Source: Apodemus sylvaticus (Eukaryota; Chordata; Mammalia; Rodentia; Muridae). Taken from it: a DNA stretch of 64,000 nucleotides. The translations under genes were made by a program, and so were the position numbers. The notes under the pieces are model-generated. The model was not told the origin of the DNA and ran no database searches. It saw only the letters and a list, made by a program, of their open reading frames with translations. Position 1 is the first letter of the stretch. Each line of letters begins with the position of its first letter. Where the stretch lies: NCBI RefSeq assembly GCF_947179515.1, contig NC_067474.1, positions 101,927,253 to 101,991,252 on the forward strand, in the 5' to 3' direction. Shown here in pieces: positions 47,386-57,992 of this stretch.

Positions 47386-47894
47386 TTACTGCCTTTGTGT
47401 TCCCGACTGGAGCGTGATGCTGAGCTGCAGCACAGCCAGCTCACTAGACAGGGCCACATCTCCGAGCCTGGGCCGAGCCCACGGGGAGACCCTGCGCTTA
47501 TTAGGATACTTGAAAAGTGTGCCTCCTCACCAGTGCCTGGGGAACAGAACCTAGTTCCTAAGTCCCTGGAAGAAGGGAGTTCTCACCAAGTGAAGCAGAG
47601 AGAAGCTCTCTACTGCTCTGCCCTGATGCTCGTGCGGGGCTGCCTCCTCTTTGGCACAGAAGACAGCAGAGCTGTCTGGACAGAGAAGGTGCTCAGGCAC
47701 CTCCTCACTAGTCTGGTGAGGGCCCTGCCAGGGCCACAGGGAGTCAGCAGAGCATGATCAGTCCTGTCTACCAACATCTGCCAGGGTCACATTTACCTAC
47801 ATCCTAGGAAGCTTCCAGCCCTTGCTCCTGGGACGTTGTAAAAGCAGAAATGACACTAGCCTTTTCTTCTATTCCCAGTGCCCCGGTACAGTAG
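47386..47894 (+). pseudogene. Interferon-zeta pseudogene, unit 11
   Basis: Same lesions as unit 1. One private change (ccttGctcctggg near 47,824) matches the base in the edge pseudogene of unit 12. Confidence 0.88.
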
Positions 47895-48629
47895 ATCCAG
47901 GGGGAGCAGAAGCTCCCTGCACTCAGGAGTCTCTGTGATAGGAAAGCACACTCCCTAACTCAACTCAAAGCAGACAGGCTGATTCCAGATGCAGCACCAG
48001 AAGGAAGGGCTCTCAGTCGAAATAGAAGGCAGGATTAAATGATGTTTCTTATGGTTGGTCCTGTTTCTTTTCTTTTGTTTTGTAACATCTTCTCGTCATA
48101 CTTCTATCACAGTCAGCAGGCCACACCAGCTGAAGCAGCAGAGAATCTCATCAGGGCTGAACAGAAATTCCTGGAGCCTGAAGCATGATGGGAAAAGTTT
48201 GAGGCCACTGAGCTAAAGCCATTTGGCTGCTGAAAACATCTAACACCACTTGGGAGCATCTACCCTCCTCTGATTATTCAGTTCCGGGGGTCTGCGTGTG
48301 GGGTGGGAGATGCAGGAGTCCTTTAATTGATCAAAAGGCTGTATCAGCACTGGACCCGGGAGGACACCTCTCCTCTATGGTTTTATGTCCATTTCCCAGT
48401 CGGGAAGACCACACTACACTTTGCTGCCTTCCCCCTGAGCTGCTCTGAACTCCAATAGGCCAGCACCCATGGCCATTGTTATAGGCTTCTCACCCATGGG
48501 ATCTTCTTCCTTCTCCACCTTCCTCTCTCTCCTGGACCTCTACCCCTGCCTGTGTCTCTTCTGTCCATCTGTTGGCTGTGGGCAACAAGTTTATTTAAGC
48601 AAGAGCATTAAATGGAGAAGTTAGGATTT

Positions 48630-48632
<3 letters not shown>

Positions 48633-48684
<52 letters not shown>
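48633..48684. repeat. CT tract, unit 12
   Basis: About 52 bp, ending in a T run as in unit 9. Confidence 0.95.
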
Positions 48685-48688
<4 letters not shown>

Positions 48689-49381
48689 GCACAGGCACTT
48701 TCTCTTGATCTTGTGAACATCCCTGCACTGGGTGTAAGTAGTCATCACAACAATAATCCTGGAAAGATCAAACCCCAAAGAGGAGTCACCTTAGACATCT
48801 TTCTGAAGTTTCCAGAAGAGAAGGAATGACATTAAAGTACATAAGGTAGTGTGGGGCTTCTGGGCAATCAAAAGAAAACCTCTGGAAAAGCCTAGATACC
48901 TAGTCAAATAAATACTCAAAGGAAGCTGCTGCAAAGAAGAAGACAACATTTGAATTCAGAATGGGAGAGAAAACGTGTGTTTATTTACAGAGGGAAGGTA
49001 GATGTCAAAAGGAGCAGAGACAGGCACACTGCACTGAAGTACTGAGGGGCTGAGCCGGAGGCCATCTTCCAGAAGATGCCCTTTTGGTGTGGGTGAGGTT
49101 TGAGCAAAGGAAACAGGGAGGAGGAACCAGCCAGGAGGAGGGCCATCTTCCTGGCTGAGGTCCAATTTGGCACTGGTCAGCAGAGCTCCTGAGAGGAGAG
49201 GGCAAGACTGCCCTGTCCCCTCTCTGGAAGTCTCTTCCTGTCGGGGACCAGTTCTCCTCTTTGCCAAGTCCACTTTCTTTTTCTCCTCTCCTGCCCTGAT
49301 AGCTGGAAGGGTCTGGAAACCCAAACACACCCAGATACACAAAAAATGAAACCAAAGGAAAGGAAAGGGGAGAAGACAACA

Positions 49382-49511
49382 GGAGAGGAGAGGAGAGGAG
49401 AGCAGGGGAGAGGAGAGGAGAGGAGAGGAGAGGAGAGGAGAGGAGAGGAGAGGAGAAGAGAGGAGAGGATGGGGGTAAGAGAGGAGAGGGGAAGGGAGAG
49501 GAGAGGAGAGG
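49382..49511. repeat. GGAGA minisatellite, unit 12 (about 130 bp)
   Basis: Same length class as units 2, 5, 6, 7 and 10. Confidence 0.9.
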
Positions 49512-49864
49512 AAAAGAAAACCAAAGGAAAACTAACCAAGCAAAACTGCTGCTCTCCGGTCTGTGGAGCCTTCAAGGTTTCCCCAAAATATGTCCTCTGG
49601 CCAACAAGTTCCTTCTGGGTTAGATGGGTTAGATTTTCAGGCCACCACCAATCTGCCGAATTCCTGCAGTCCCTACAGTCCAGTAGGTGAAGGAGGCCGA
49701 GAGAGAGGCAGGGGACCCTCAATCCCTGTCCGGAGTTGCTTGAGGAGTGGCCAAATGGCCTCCGCTGGAGTCAGCTCTGCTGCTGGCGCGCGCTCTCTCT
49801 GCTGCTCCCAGACTAGGAAGGAACCTCACCAGCAGGGCACAGTCAGCCAGAGCCCGAGAGCTCA

Positions 49865-49903
49865 GAGTGAACTATTAAAGCAGCACAAACTTCAGGCTCA
49901 ATG
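49865..49903 (+). promoter_or_regulatory. Ifnz core promoter, unit 12
   Basis: TATTAAA at 49873-49879. CpG-block variant as in units 9 and 11. Confidence 0.58.
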
Positions 49904-49965
49904 GGAAGGCGGCCTTGGTCTCGCGCTCCCCCTGCGGGCGACATCCGCAATCGTTCTGCTTCAGC

Positions 49966-50499
49966 ATGCTGCCTGGACATCTATTCCTGGTGGGAGGAGC
50001 TATGCTGAGCCTCAGCACAGCCAGCTCACTTGATTGGGGTAAACCTTGGAGCCTGAGCCTGCAGCACCAAGAAACCATGAGCTTCTTGGCAGAGTTGAAA
50101 ACCGTGCAGGCTCACCAGTGCCTGCGGGACAGAACCAATTTCCGATGTCCCTGGAAGAAAGGACCTCTCATCACTCAGGTGAAGCTGCAAGAAGCCACCA
50201 GTTGCTACTCCCAGGTGCTCAGGCAGGTCCTCCACCTCTTTGGCACAGAGGCCAGCAGAGCTGCCTGGCCAGAGAGGGCGCTTGATCAGTTCCTAACTAG
50301 CCTGTGGAGTGAGCTGGGAGTGCTGGAGAGAGCAAGAGAGCAGGGCCAGTCCTGTCCACTGCGTTTCGCCCTGGCCATCCGCATCTACTTCCTTGGGTTC
50401 TTCCGCTATCTGAAGGGAAAGGCACACAGCCCTTGTTCCTGGGAGATGGTCAGAGTACAACTGCAAGTGGACCTCTCAGCATTCCCACTGTCTGCGTGA
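49966..50499 (+). CDS. Ifnz: Interferon zeta (limitin)-like, unit 12
   Basis: Identical 177-residue product and the last intact interferon gene in the window. The promoter variant follows units 9 and 11, while the spacer after the gene follows unit 10, so this unit is also mosaic. About 1.2 kb past the stop codon the sequence leaves the array consensus. Confidence 0.93.
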   Translation: MLPGHLFLVGGAMLSLSTASSLDWGKPWSLSLQHQETMSFLAELKTVQAHQCLRDRTNFRCPWKKGPLITQVKLQEATSCYSQVLRQVLHLFGTEASRAAWPERALDQFLTSLWSELGVLERAREQGQSCPLRFALAIRIYFLGFFRYLKGKAHSPCSWEMVRVQLQVDLSAFPLSA

Positions 50500-50744
50500 A
50501 GGAGCCTCAAGAAGAGGAGAAGCTCCCTGCAGGAATGTCTGCTCTCCTCCCTTTCTGGATTCAAAGCAGACACTTGGATTGGGTTTTCGATTGGGATTAG
50601 GCACCAGGTGAAACGGGTCTGCATCGAAAAAGAACACGGAGTCTTTATGTCTTTCCCGGCTGTGCCCCCAAGAATCATATCGGGCACCATACCTAGTGAA
50701 TGTTTGAAAGCAAAGTTGTATGTGTGCATTTTACTGTGTCTCTG

Positions 50745-50750
50745 AATAAA
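50745..50750 (+). terminator. AATAAA polyadenylation signal, unit 12
   Basis: Same position relative to the stop codon as in unit 1. One nearby C-to-T change (cattTtactg) is private. Confidence 0.75.
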
Positions 50751-51781
50751 GGGGTGATTTCAGGTTTTCCTCACACGTTTCAATTGCAGACGGGAGATTT
50801 GCAAAGGGCCACGGGTGTTGGAAATTGTGCATTTTTGCAGCCATGGTCTTTTAGGCTGGAGTGTGTTATAGCCATTATTTTGTGGTCACACGTTCTAGCT
50901 GCTCCCTGCTGTAAGCTGGGAACTCAAGACACTCACTCTGCAGCCAGAAGGCTGCCTAGGCTTCGCTCATTGAGAGGGCCCTAGGAAAGGATGTGAGCCC
51001 CTGCATGCGTGCTGGCATGGCTCTCCTGCAACTCTAGAAAGTAAGGATTGGGCCTTCTGGGTCCCTTCTGTGTACTTTGCACACATTGTGGAGGACGCAA
51101 TGTGAGCTCAACTTGAAGAAGAAGATTCATAGGAGATGACCTGTTTTCAAGTTTTGGGCTGCTCTGTGACTTCGGAAGAAGCAGGGCCTTGACCAGACAT
51201 AGGGGGAGCTCCTAGATGAAGTGTTGGGGAGAGTGTGGGGAGGAGGCATGGGCACAGAGGGCTCTGAGGGGCTTCGAGCCCCAGGAAGGCGAGGAAGGCC
51301 TCTCATGCACAAGATGGAGTCAGAGGGCACCAAATGACCAAGGAGCCTTTCCTTCCCCTCCAGCGCCTTCCTCAGGGAGCCACAGGTGGGATGACAGGGT
51401 TGAGGTGGAGGTTCTCTGCCATCACAGGTCAGAAGTTCTGCTACAGGCCCACACACACACATTCATTCAGGCCCTCTTCCAGTCTGCAGTGGACAGTCTC
51501 CTGCTGCTTTCTGTGAGATACATTTCAGCCAGACCCCCAGGTTCCCCATTCCAATCCATCCACCCCAAGAAAGCAGAGTTGCCAGGACAGGACACTGGGT
51601 TGACATCCACCAACACATCTTGGTGAGTCTGTTCACTATGAGCAAGCTTCTCTAGAAGTTCCTTCCTGCTGAAGGCTTCTGCACACAAAAGTCTTCCTCC
51701 TGTCCACTGGTTCCACTTTAGGCTGTGCCAGCAAGATGGAGTGTGGCCCAGTGCAGAAACAGAAGCCTTGCCTTTGATCCT

Positions 51782-52292
51782 GACTGAGGGTGATGCTGAG
51801 CTGCAGCACAGCCAGCTCACTATTCAGGGGCACATCTCTGAGCCTGGGCCGAGCCCACGGGGAGATCCTGCCCTTATTAGGATCGTTGAAAAGTGTGCCT
51901 CCTCACCAGTGCCTGGGGAACAGAACCTATTTCCTAAGTCCCTGGAAGAAGGGAGTTCTCACCAAGTGAAGCAGAGAGAAGCTCTCTACTGCTCGGCCTG
52001 ATACTTGGGCAGTGCCGACTCCTATTTGGCACAGAGGACAGCAGAGCTGTCTGTCCAGAGAAGGTGCTCAGGCACCTCCTCACTGGTCTGATGAGGGCCC
52101 TGCCAAGACCAAAGGGAGTCAGCAGAGCATGATCAGTCCTGTCCACCAACTTCTGCCAGGGTCACATTTATCTACTTCTGAGGAAGCTTCCAGTGTCTGA
52201 AGGAAAAGTGACACAGTCCTTGCTCCTGGGACGTTGTAAAAGCAGAAATGACACTAGCCTTTTCTTCTATTCCCAGTGCCCAGGTACAGTAG
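51782..52292 (+). pseudogene. Divergent edge interferon-zeta pseudogene, unit 12
   Basis: Clearly the same pseudogene but with many differences from the other eleven. About 20 bp around the lost start codon is deleted (tgatcctgactgaggg). It keeps a block near 52,190-52,225 (gtctgaaggaaaagtgacac) that aligns to the intact gene and is missing from the other copies. It also has its own stop-creating changes. It sits outside the homogenised part of the array and probably preserves an older state. Confidence 0.85.
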
Positions 52293-53018
52293 ATCCAGGG
52301 GGAGCAGAAGCTCCCTGCAGTCAGGGGTCTCTGTGATAGGAAAGCACACTCCCTAACTCAACTCAAAGCAGACAGGCAGGTTCCAGATGCAGCACCAGAT
52401 AGAAGGGCTCTCAGTCAAATTAGACGTCAGGATTACATGATGCTTCTTTTGTTCGGGCCTGTTTCTTTTGTTTTGTTTTATAATTGCTTCTTGCTAAACT
52501 TCCTTCACAGTCAACAGGCCACACCAGCTGAAGCAGCAGAGAATCTCATCAGGGCTGAACAGAAACTCCTGGAACCTGAAGCCCGATGGGAAAAGTTTGA
52601 GGCCACTGAGCTAAAGAGATTTGGTTGCTGAAAACATCTAACACAACTTGGGAGCATCGGCCCTCCTCTGATTATTCAGTTCCGGGAGTCTGGGTGTGGG
52701 GTGGGAGATGCAGGAGTCCTTTAATTGATCAAAAGGCTGTATCAGCACTGGACCCGGGAGGACACGTCTCCTCTATGGTTTTATGTCCATTTCCCAGTCG
52801 GGAAGACCACTCTACACTTTGCTGCCTTCCCCCTGGGCTGCTCTGAACTCCAATAGGCCAGCACCCATGGCCATTGTTATAGGCTTCTCACCCATGGCAT
52901 CTTCCCTCTCCACCTTCCTCTCTCTCCTGGACCTCTACCCTGCCTGTGTCTCTCTGTCCAGCTGTTGTTTGTGGACAACAGCTTTATTTAAGCAAGAGCT
53001 TTAAAGGAAGGAGTTAGG
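52293..53018. repeat. Divergent unit tail at the array edge
   Basis: Matches the tail of other units (for example 43,477-44,214) with scattered substitutions and small indels. No gene is seen. A 64-codon frame at 52,437 is a chance opening. Confidence 0.75.
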
Positions 53019-53028
53019 TCTCCCTGTT

Positions 53029-53043
53029 CCCCCCCCCCCCCCC
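53029..53043. repeat. Poly-C run replacing the CT tract
   Basis: Fifteen C residues followed by acaggca, at the position where other units have (CT)n and gcacaggca. Confidence 0.9.
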
Positions 53044-53598
53044 ACAGGCAGAGTCTCTTGATCTTGGGAACAACCCTGCACTGGGTGTAAGTACTCATCA
53101 CAACAATAATCTTGGAAAGGTCAAAACCCAAACAGGAGTCACCTTAGACATCTTTCTGAAGTTTCCAGAAGAGAATGAATGCCATTGGATTACCTAGGGT
53201 GCCTGGGGGTGGGGTTGGGCTTCTAGGCAATCAAAAGAAAACCTCTGGAAAACCCTAGATACCTAGTCAAATAAATACTAAAGAAACTGCTGCAAAGAAG
53301 AAGACAACATTTGCAGTCAGAATGGAATAGAAAAACGTGTGTTTACTTACAGAGGTGTGGTAGATGTCACGAGGAGCAGAGACAGGCACACTGCACTGAA
53401 GCACTGTGGGGCTGAGTTAGAGGCCATCTCCCAGATGATGCCCTTTTGGTGTGGGTGAGGCTTGAGCAAAGGCAACAGGGAGGAGGAACCAGCCCAGGAG
53501 GAAGGCCATCTTCCTGCCTGAGGTCCAACTTGGCACTGGTCAGCAGAGCTCCTGAGAGTAGAGGGCCAAGACTGTCCTGTCTTCTCTTTGGAAATCTC

Positions 53599-53920
53599 TG
53601 TTACTCTTCTAAGCTCCACCCCACAATTACCTGGCAACAGCCAGGTATGCCCCTCCCCATAGACCAGGCCCAGTATATAAGGGGCTCCTTGCCCCTTCTC
53701 TTTCTCATAGCTTTATCCTCTTGGCACTCTCACCTCTCTGCTCCTCTGGGGCTCTCCTCCCCTCCCCCCCTCTCTTCACATGGTCATGGCTGGTCTCCTC
53801 CCCCCCCTCTCTCTCTCTCTCTCTGCCTCTCTCTGCCTCCATTTCCCATTATCTCTCATCCTCTACCCTGAATAAACTCTATTCTAGTCCCCCGTGCTCT
53901 TGAGGATTGGAGACGTTCAG
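53599..53920 (+). repeat. LTR-like block 1
   Basis: Contains a TATATAAGGGG box (about 53,674), a long C/T-rich stretch and GAATAAACTC (about 53,870), matching a U3-R-U5 layout. It aligns to block 2 from ccccacaattac onward. Confidence 0.55.
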
Positions 53921-54488
53921 TTATTTTTTTCACTAACCCTCGTGCCCTCTCATCTGTGACCTGCTATTCCTGGAGCAGCGATGACCTAGCCTCTGCTTTC
54001 ATTATCCCTCCTAGTTCTCCCATTCTGTGTGTGTGCTCTCGCAGAGGTCTCATCCCTGCAGGACCTTGGCCGTGCGGTGGTTCTGTCCCCACTGGAACGT
54101 GGCCGGCTGTGGTGCCCTGAACTGATGCTAGGATACAAAAGAAGCTACTTGGGTACTTTCTTTGCCTGCCCGCCTCGAGCACCACCAGCTTGTTCACTGC
54201 TGAGTTGTTGCTCGGATACAAAACAAGCTACTTTGGTACTTCCTTTTACCTGCCCACTGGACCTGTTCTCGTGACCTATCCTCAGATGGCTCCACAGACC
54301 CTGGACAGCAAGGAACCAACCAGTTCTCCTGAGACTGAGAAAACACCCCCCATAGCCCTTCCTCTAGGTTCCCCAGAGACATGTATCCCCCAATGTCAGC
54401 ATGAAGCAGCCAGATATCACAACGACGACCCTATTTCCGTTTTACCATCATATCTTTTAATTTTTTTTAATTAAGCAAATCCTGGGGA
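53921..54488. other. Internal region of the LTR element
   Basis: No coding capacity seen. It contains a diverged direct duplication of about 83 bp around GGATACAAAA (54,131 and 54,214) and an A/T-rich end before block 2. Confidence 0.5.
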
Positions 54489-54791
54489 ATATTAGTATTC
54501 TGTCTAACCTCTACCCCACAATTACATGGCAACCACAAGGTATGCCCCTCCCCACAGACCTGGCCCACTATAAAAGGGGCTGCTTGCCCCTCCTCTTTCT
54601 CATCACCCTTGCCTCTTGGCACTCTCACCTCTCTACCCTTCTTGGGCTCTCCTCCCCTCCCCCTGCTCTCCACAAGGTCATGACCAACCTTCACTCCTCC
54701 ACTTCTCTACTGTCTATCTTTCTCTTTTTCTCTTTCTCCCTCTCTCCCTCTTTATAAACCCATCATTTGGTGCAGAAACCCGGGATCAACA
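54489..54791 (+). repeat. LTR-like block 2
   Basis: Has CTATAAAAGGGG (about 54,570), a C/T-rich stretch and TTTATAAACCC (about 54,751), and ends with ggtgcagaaacccgggatc and CAACA. It is offset about 896 bp from block 1. Confidence 0.55.
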
Positions 54792-55470
54792 CTCTCTTTC
54801 CCCCTGGGGACCAGCTCTCCTCTTTGCCAACTCCACTTCTTTTTTCTCCTCTCCTGCCCTGATAGCTGGAAGAGTCTGGAGACCCAAACAGACCTAGATG
54901 CAAAGAAAACCAAACCAAAGGAAAGGAGAGGAGTGGAAAGGAAAAGAAATCAAATGAAAGTGAACCAAACAAAACTGCTGCCCTCTGGGCTTTGGAGCCT
55001 TTACGGTTTCCCAAAAATATGTCCTCTGGCCAACAAGTTCCGTCTGGGTTAAATAGGATTGTTGAGCCCCTGGCATGAGTGCTGGCATGGCTCTCCTGCA
55101 AGTCTAGAAAACAAGGATTGGATCTTCTGGGTCTCTGTGCCTTCCCCCATGCTGCTCCAACTGTGTGCCTGCTTTGGGAACACACTTGGCCCTCTCTGAT
55201 GGAATAGGCATACTCAGACATAAATAAAGAACCACGAGGCTCAATTTATAGATATTTTATGAAGCTAAAATCATATAGAAACATATAAAAGTTACAAGCT
55301 ATTAAAAACAAGTGGAAACTTTTTTTTATCATCCAATCTAATTATGATTTATTGGCATATAAGTTAATAGAAAATTATACATATTTATTAATAACTGTAA
55401 TTTAGAAGCAGTTTTCTTTTTTCTTTTTTTTTAAGTTGCCCAAATGCCTATGGTTTTTATTTCTGTTACA

Positions 55471-55547
55471 ATTCTTTTTTTTAAATTTTTTAATTTTTTT
55501 TTAATTTTTTAAATTTTTTTATTTTTTTTTATTTTTTTATTTTTTTA
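55471..55547. repeat. A/T low-complexity tract
   Basis: Runs of T broken by AA or single A, possibly the decayed tail of a retroposon. Confidence 0.85.
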
Positions 55548-56460
55548 AAGTGGAAACTTTTAAAGGAGTATATCATAAAAATACGGTAATATGCGTAATC
55601 ACGCAGGGTAAATAGGGATCTGAAGTTGATCACAGAGAGCTGTGTTCATCTCTGCAGACAGCTGTGGAAATTGCTCGGAGTTGGTCCCATTGAGTGTTGT
55701 TCATAAGCAGCCCAGCCCAGGCAGCAGGATGTTTGACAGGAAGCAGCAGACACTGGAAGGTTGGTTCTCTCTACACGATGTTGTTAATACTGCGAGGGAA
55801 GGGAGAAAGTTGGACTCAGGAAGGGAAAGATGATGTTCCCATCCCTTAATTCTACAGCAGAGCTCCCCTTGCGAAGGTTCAGTAATTTGCATCTGTCAAG
55901 CGCTCCCCACTGTTTATTTCCTCAAACCTTGGGTTCCTGTGAACCTTTGTGCTATCATACGCATGTGTTCACACCACCAATCCTGTGTACTTGAGTTAAG
56001 GCATTAACTTTCCCATAATTAAGTTTTCTTAATGAACAAGTGAATGTCAAAGCCCTGGATATACAGCGTTCTTTGAGAATACAGGAGGTGGACTGTATTA
56101 TTGCATTCTTAGCCATGTAACTCTCTGTTCAACCACCAAACTAAGAATGATTCAATACAAAGAGATAGCCTCCCTTCTGGGGATCCATCCTGCTGTCTGG
56201 CTCAACAGAGCTGCCATGAGCAACACTAGAAAATACTTTCCAAGTAGCATCATGGACTCCATCATCTACACATGCAGAACTAAAATGTCTTAATGTTAGA
56301 ATAATAATATATATTAGCTAGTGTATATCTACGACTGAAAGGGAATGATTACTCTGTCTGAAAGGGAATGTTTTCTGTCCAAATAACAAGAATCATTCAG
56401 TCCCACAACAATCCTTCTCTTGACTTAATATGATTCCTTAGATTTTAAGAAAAAACCCAC

Positions 56461-56505
56461 AAAACAATAACAATGACAACAATAACAACAATAACAACAA
56501 CAATG
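56461..56505. repeat. (AAC)n-like simple repeat
   Basis: Interspersed AAC and AAT triplets over about 45 bp. Confidence 0.9.
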
Positions 56506-57195
56506 TAGTAGAGGCATCTGATGATGAAAAGGCCTAATGTCTTTATATCCCCATGTTTACATTCATGAAAGTTTGTCTTTCTATTTTATTTTAATATAAT
56601 CTGACAGAGCACCCAACTGTAACATCTTAACTAATGATTCTCGTTTTATTGTTTGTGACAAGCTGTCAGAAACAACCTTGAATCCAGTGATACAAAGCCA
56701 GCTATGACCAACATGACCAAATGTGGTCACATCTTGGAAGGAAGAAAAGAACCATTAACTCTTCCTTACACCAAGACATGCACTTTGGAAATGATTCACA
56801 ATCACCACAGTTACCTGAAGTGGGAATGTGGCCAGACTGGAAGGTACAGCCTTCCTTTATTATACTCAAAGTCAAGTCCAGAAGAGTGACCTTGGATCAT
56901 CTGAGTACTTTGAATTATCAGTCCCAAACTCAGTGAATTTACTGTTTAACTAGAGGAGTTTTGTCTAGGAAGGATAAATCTAATTTATTTCTTATACGAT
57001 ACATAAAAACAATTGTTAACAGCTTGTTGGACCCTTGCAACATCCAACTTGGCGTATTTATTTTATAATTTTACTCGAAAATTGTACGTGATTATCCCAG
57101 TAATAGTGCTATTCAAAGAATACTGGATGTATCACTGCCTATGTTGTTAGGTAGGAATAATAATACATAAGATAAGCACTTGGATACATTAATTT

Positions 57196-57210
57196 TATAT
57201 ATATATATAC

Positions 57211-57243
<33 letters not shown>

Positions 57244-57245
57244 TA
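57196..57245. repeat. (TA)n simple repeat
   Basis: Fifty bp of alternating TA with two C/G interruptions, forming a near palindrome that could extrude as a cruciform. Confidence 0.93.
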
Positions 57246-57992
57246 AGTTTGAAATGACAGAACAAACTGGCAAGCACAGTATCAGGGAGTTTAGGAGCCT
57301 AAAGAGGCTGATAACAGAGATTCAAGGGCAAAGCAAGGTCCTAGGTCTTACCAGAGGTCTCACAGGTGACAAAGCCACTGTCTGTTCTTCCAGAGATTTA
57401 CTAATGTTGTTTTGACCATTGGCTAAAATCTCTCTGCTTCCAGCTACCAAAGGTCCCTGCAGTTGGACCAAGGACCTGGGGCCTATGAACAGAGGAGAAT
57501 TAAGGATTATTTAGAAAACATAAAGCTCTTCAGGGGTTGAATAGCCCTTTCTGAGGCTGACCATCTCTTGCAGTTGAGAACATCCATTTCCCCTGAAGAC
57601 TCTGCTATGTTCAAGGTCTCCTTCCTGTCTTTTCCAACTCTCAGTGCCTTCAGAACCTCTTATCTAGAGAACCCCCTGGAAAGGTAGAGTTGTGGTTTCT
57701 AACTGAATAGCACCACAGATCTTTGGGACCTTTCTATCTTGAAGTGGAAAGAGCTCCTTGACAGTTACCTAACTGCTTCCTTCAAGTCTTTTCAGACCTG
57801 TACTGGGTGTTATTGTATCTGGCCTGGTGAGGTTTCTCCACTCTCACCTTTCAGCCTCACCTCCCACTCTTTACTCTTGATGCCATTTATATACTCTTTG
57901 ACCCGATTAGCCCCACTCCACTAATGTACAGCCCTTATGGTACTTCATTACATGACTTATGTATTTGCCTTCCACTCTCAGGACCTTAGTCT
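57246..57992. other. Non-coding stretch, nothing recognised
   Basis: No gene, RNA or repeat family identified. A 61-codon frame at 57,739 lacks support. Confidence 0.45.

Larger units (their letters stand above)
97..53018 (+). repeat. Tandem array of twelve interferon-zeta units of about 4.4 kb
   Basis: Taking the start of each CT tract as the boundary, units begin at 97, 4501, 8926, 13334, 17750, 22175, 26594, 31017, 35400, 39819, 44215 and 48633. Lengths range from about 4383 to 4425 bp. Units are head to tail and nearly identical by eye. Most length differences lie in the CT tract, the GGAGA minisatellite and the short inverted repeat. Each unit carries one intact interferon ORF and one interferon pseudogene, both on the + strand. 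The last unit becomes divergent after about 51,730, which marks the edge of homogenisation. Confidence 0.95.
53599..54791 (+). mobile_element. Short non-coding LTR retrotransposon insertion
   Basis: Interrupts sequence that is continuous in all twelve complete units. It starts TGTTACTC and ends ATCAACA, with CTCT-containing flanks that may be a degraded target duplication. Two related blocks in direct orientation bracket about 570 bp with no gag, pol or env frame. It resembles rodent ERV-derived LTR elements, but I cannot name the family with confidence. Confidence 0.6.
53019..55140 (+). repeat. Thirteenth, partial unit lacking the interferon gene
   Basis: Starts with a C-rich remnant (poly-C 53,029-53,043) in place of the CT tract. 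It follows the unit flank to about 53,598, is interrupted by an LTR element, resumes at about 54,803 and runs to a shrunken purine repeat (about 54,918-54,950). At about 55,055-55,060 the sequence jumps from the pre-promoter region to the spacer (gagcccctggcatgagtgctggcatggc), which in unit 1 lies about 1.36 kb further on. Promoter, coding region and 3' UTR are therefore deleted. Homology ends near 55,140, which marks the array border. Confidence 0.82.
55140..57192. other. AT-rich non-coding flank
   Basis: Unique-looking sequence with no gene I can support. It holds an A/T homopolymer-rich stretch (55,471-55,547) and an AAC-type simple repeat (56,461-56,505). Short open frames at 55,642, 56,704 and 56,721 have no recognisable domain. 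Confidence 0.5.

Noticed and set aside
97..53018. CRISPR-like or bacterial repeat interpretation of the regular array
   Set aside because: Repeat units are 4.4 kb with eukaryotic genes, SINEs and polyadenylation signals, not short direct repeats with spacers.
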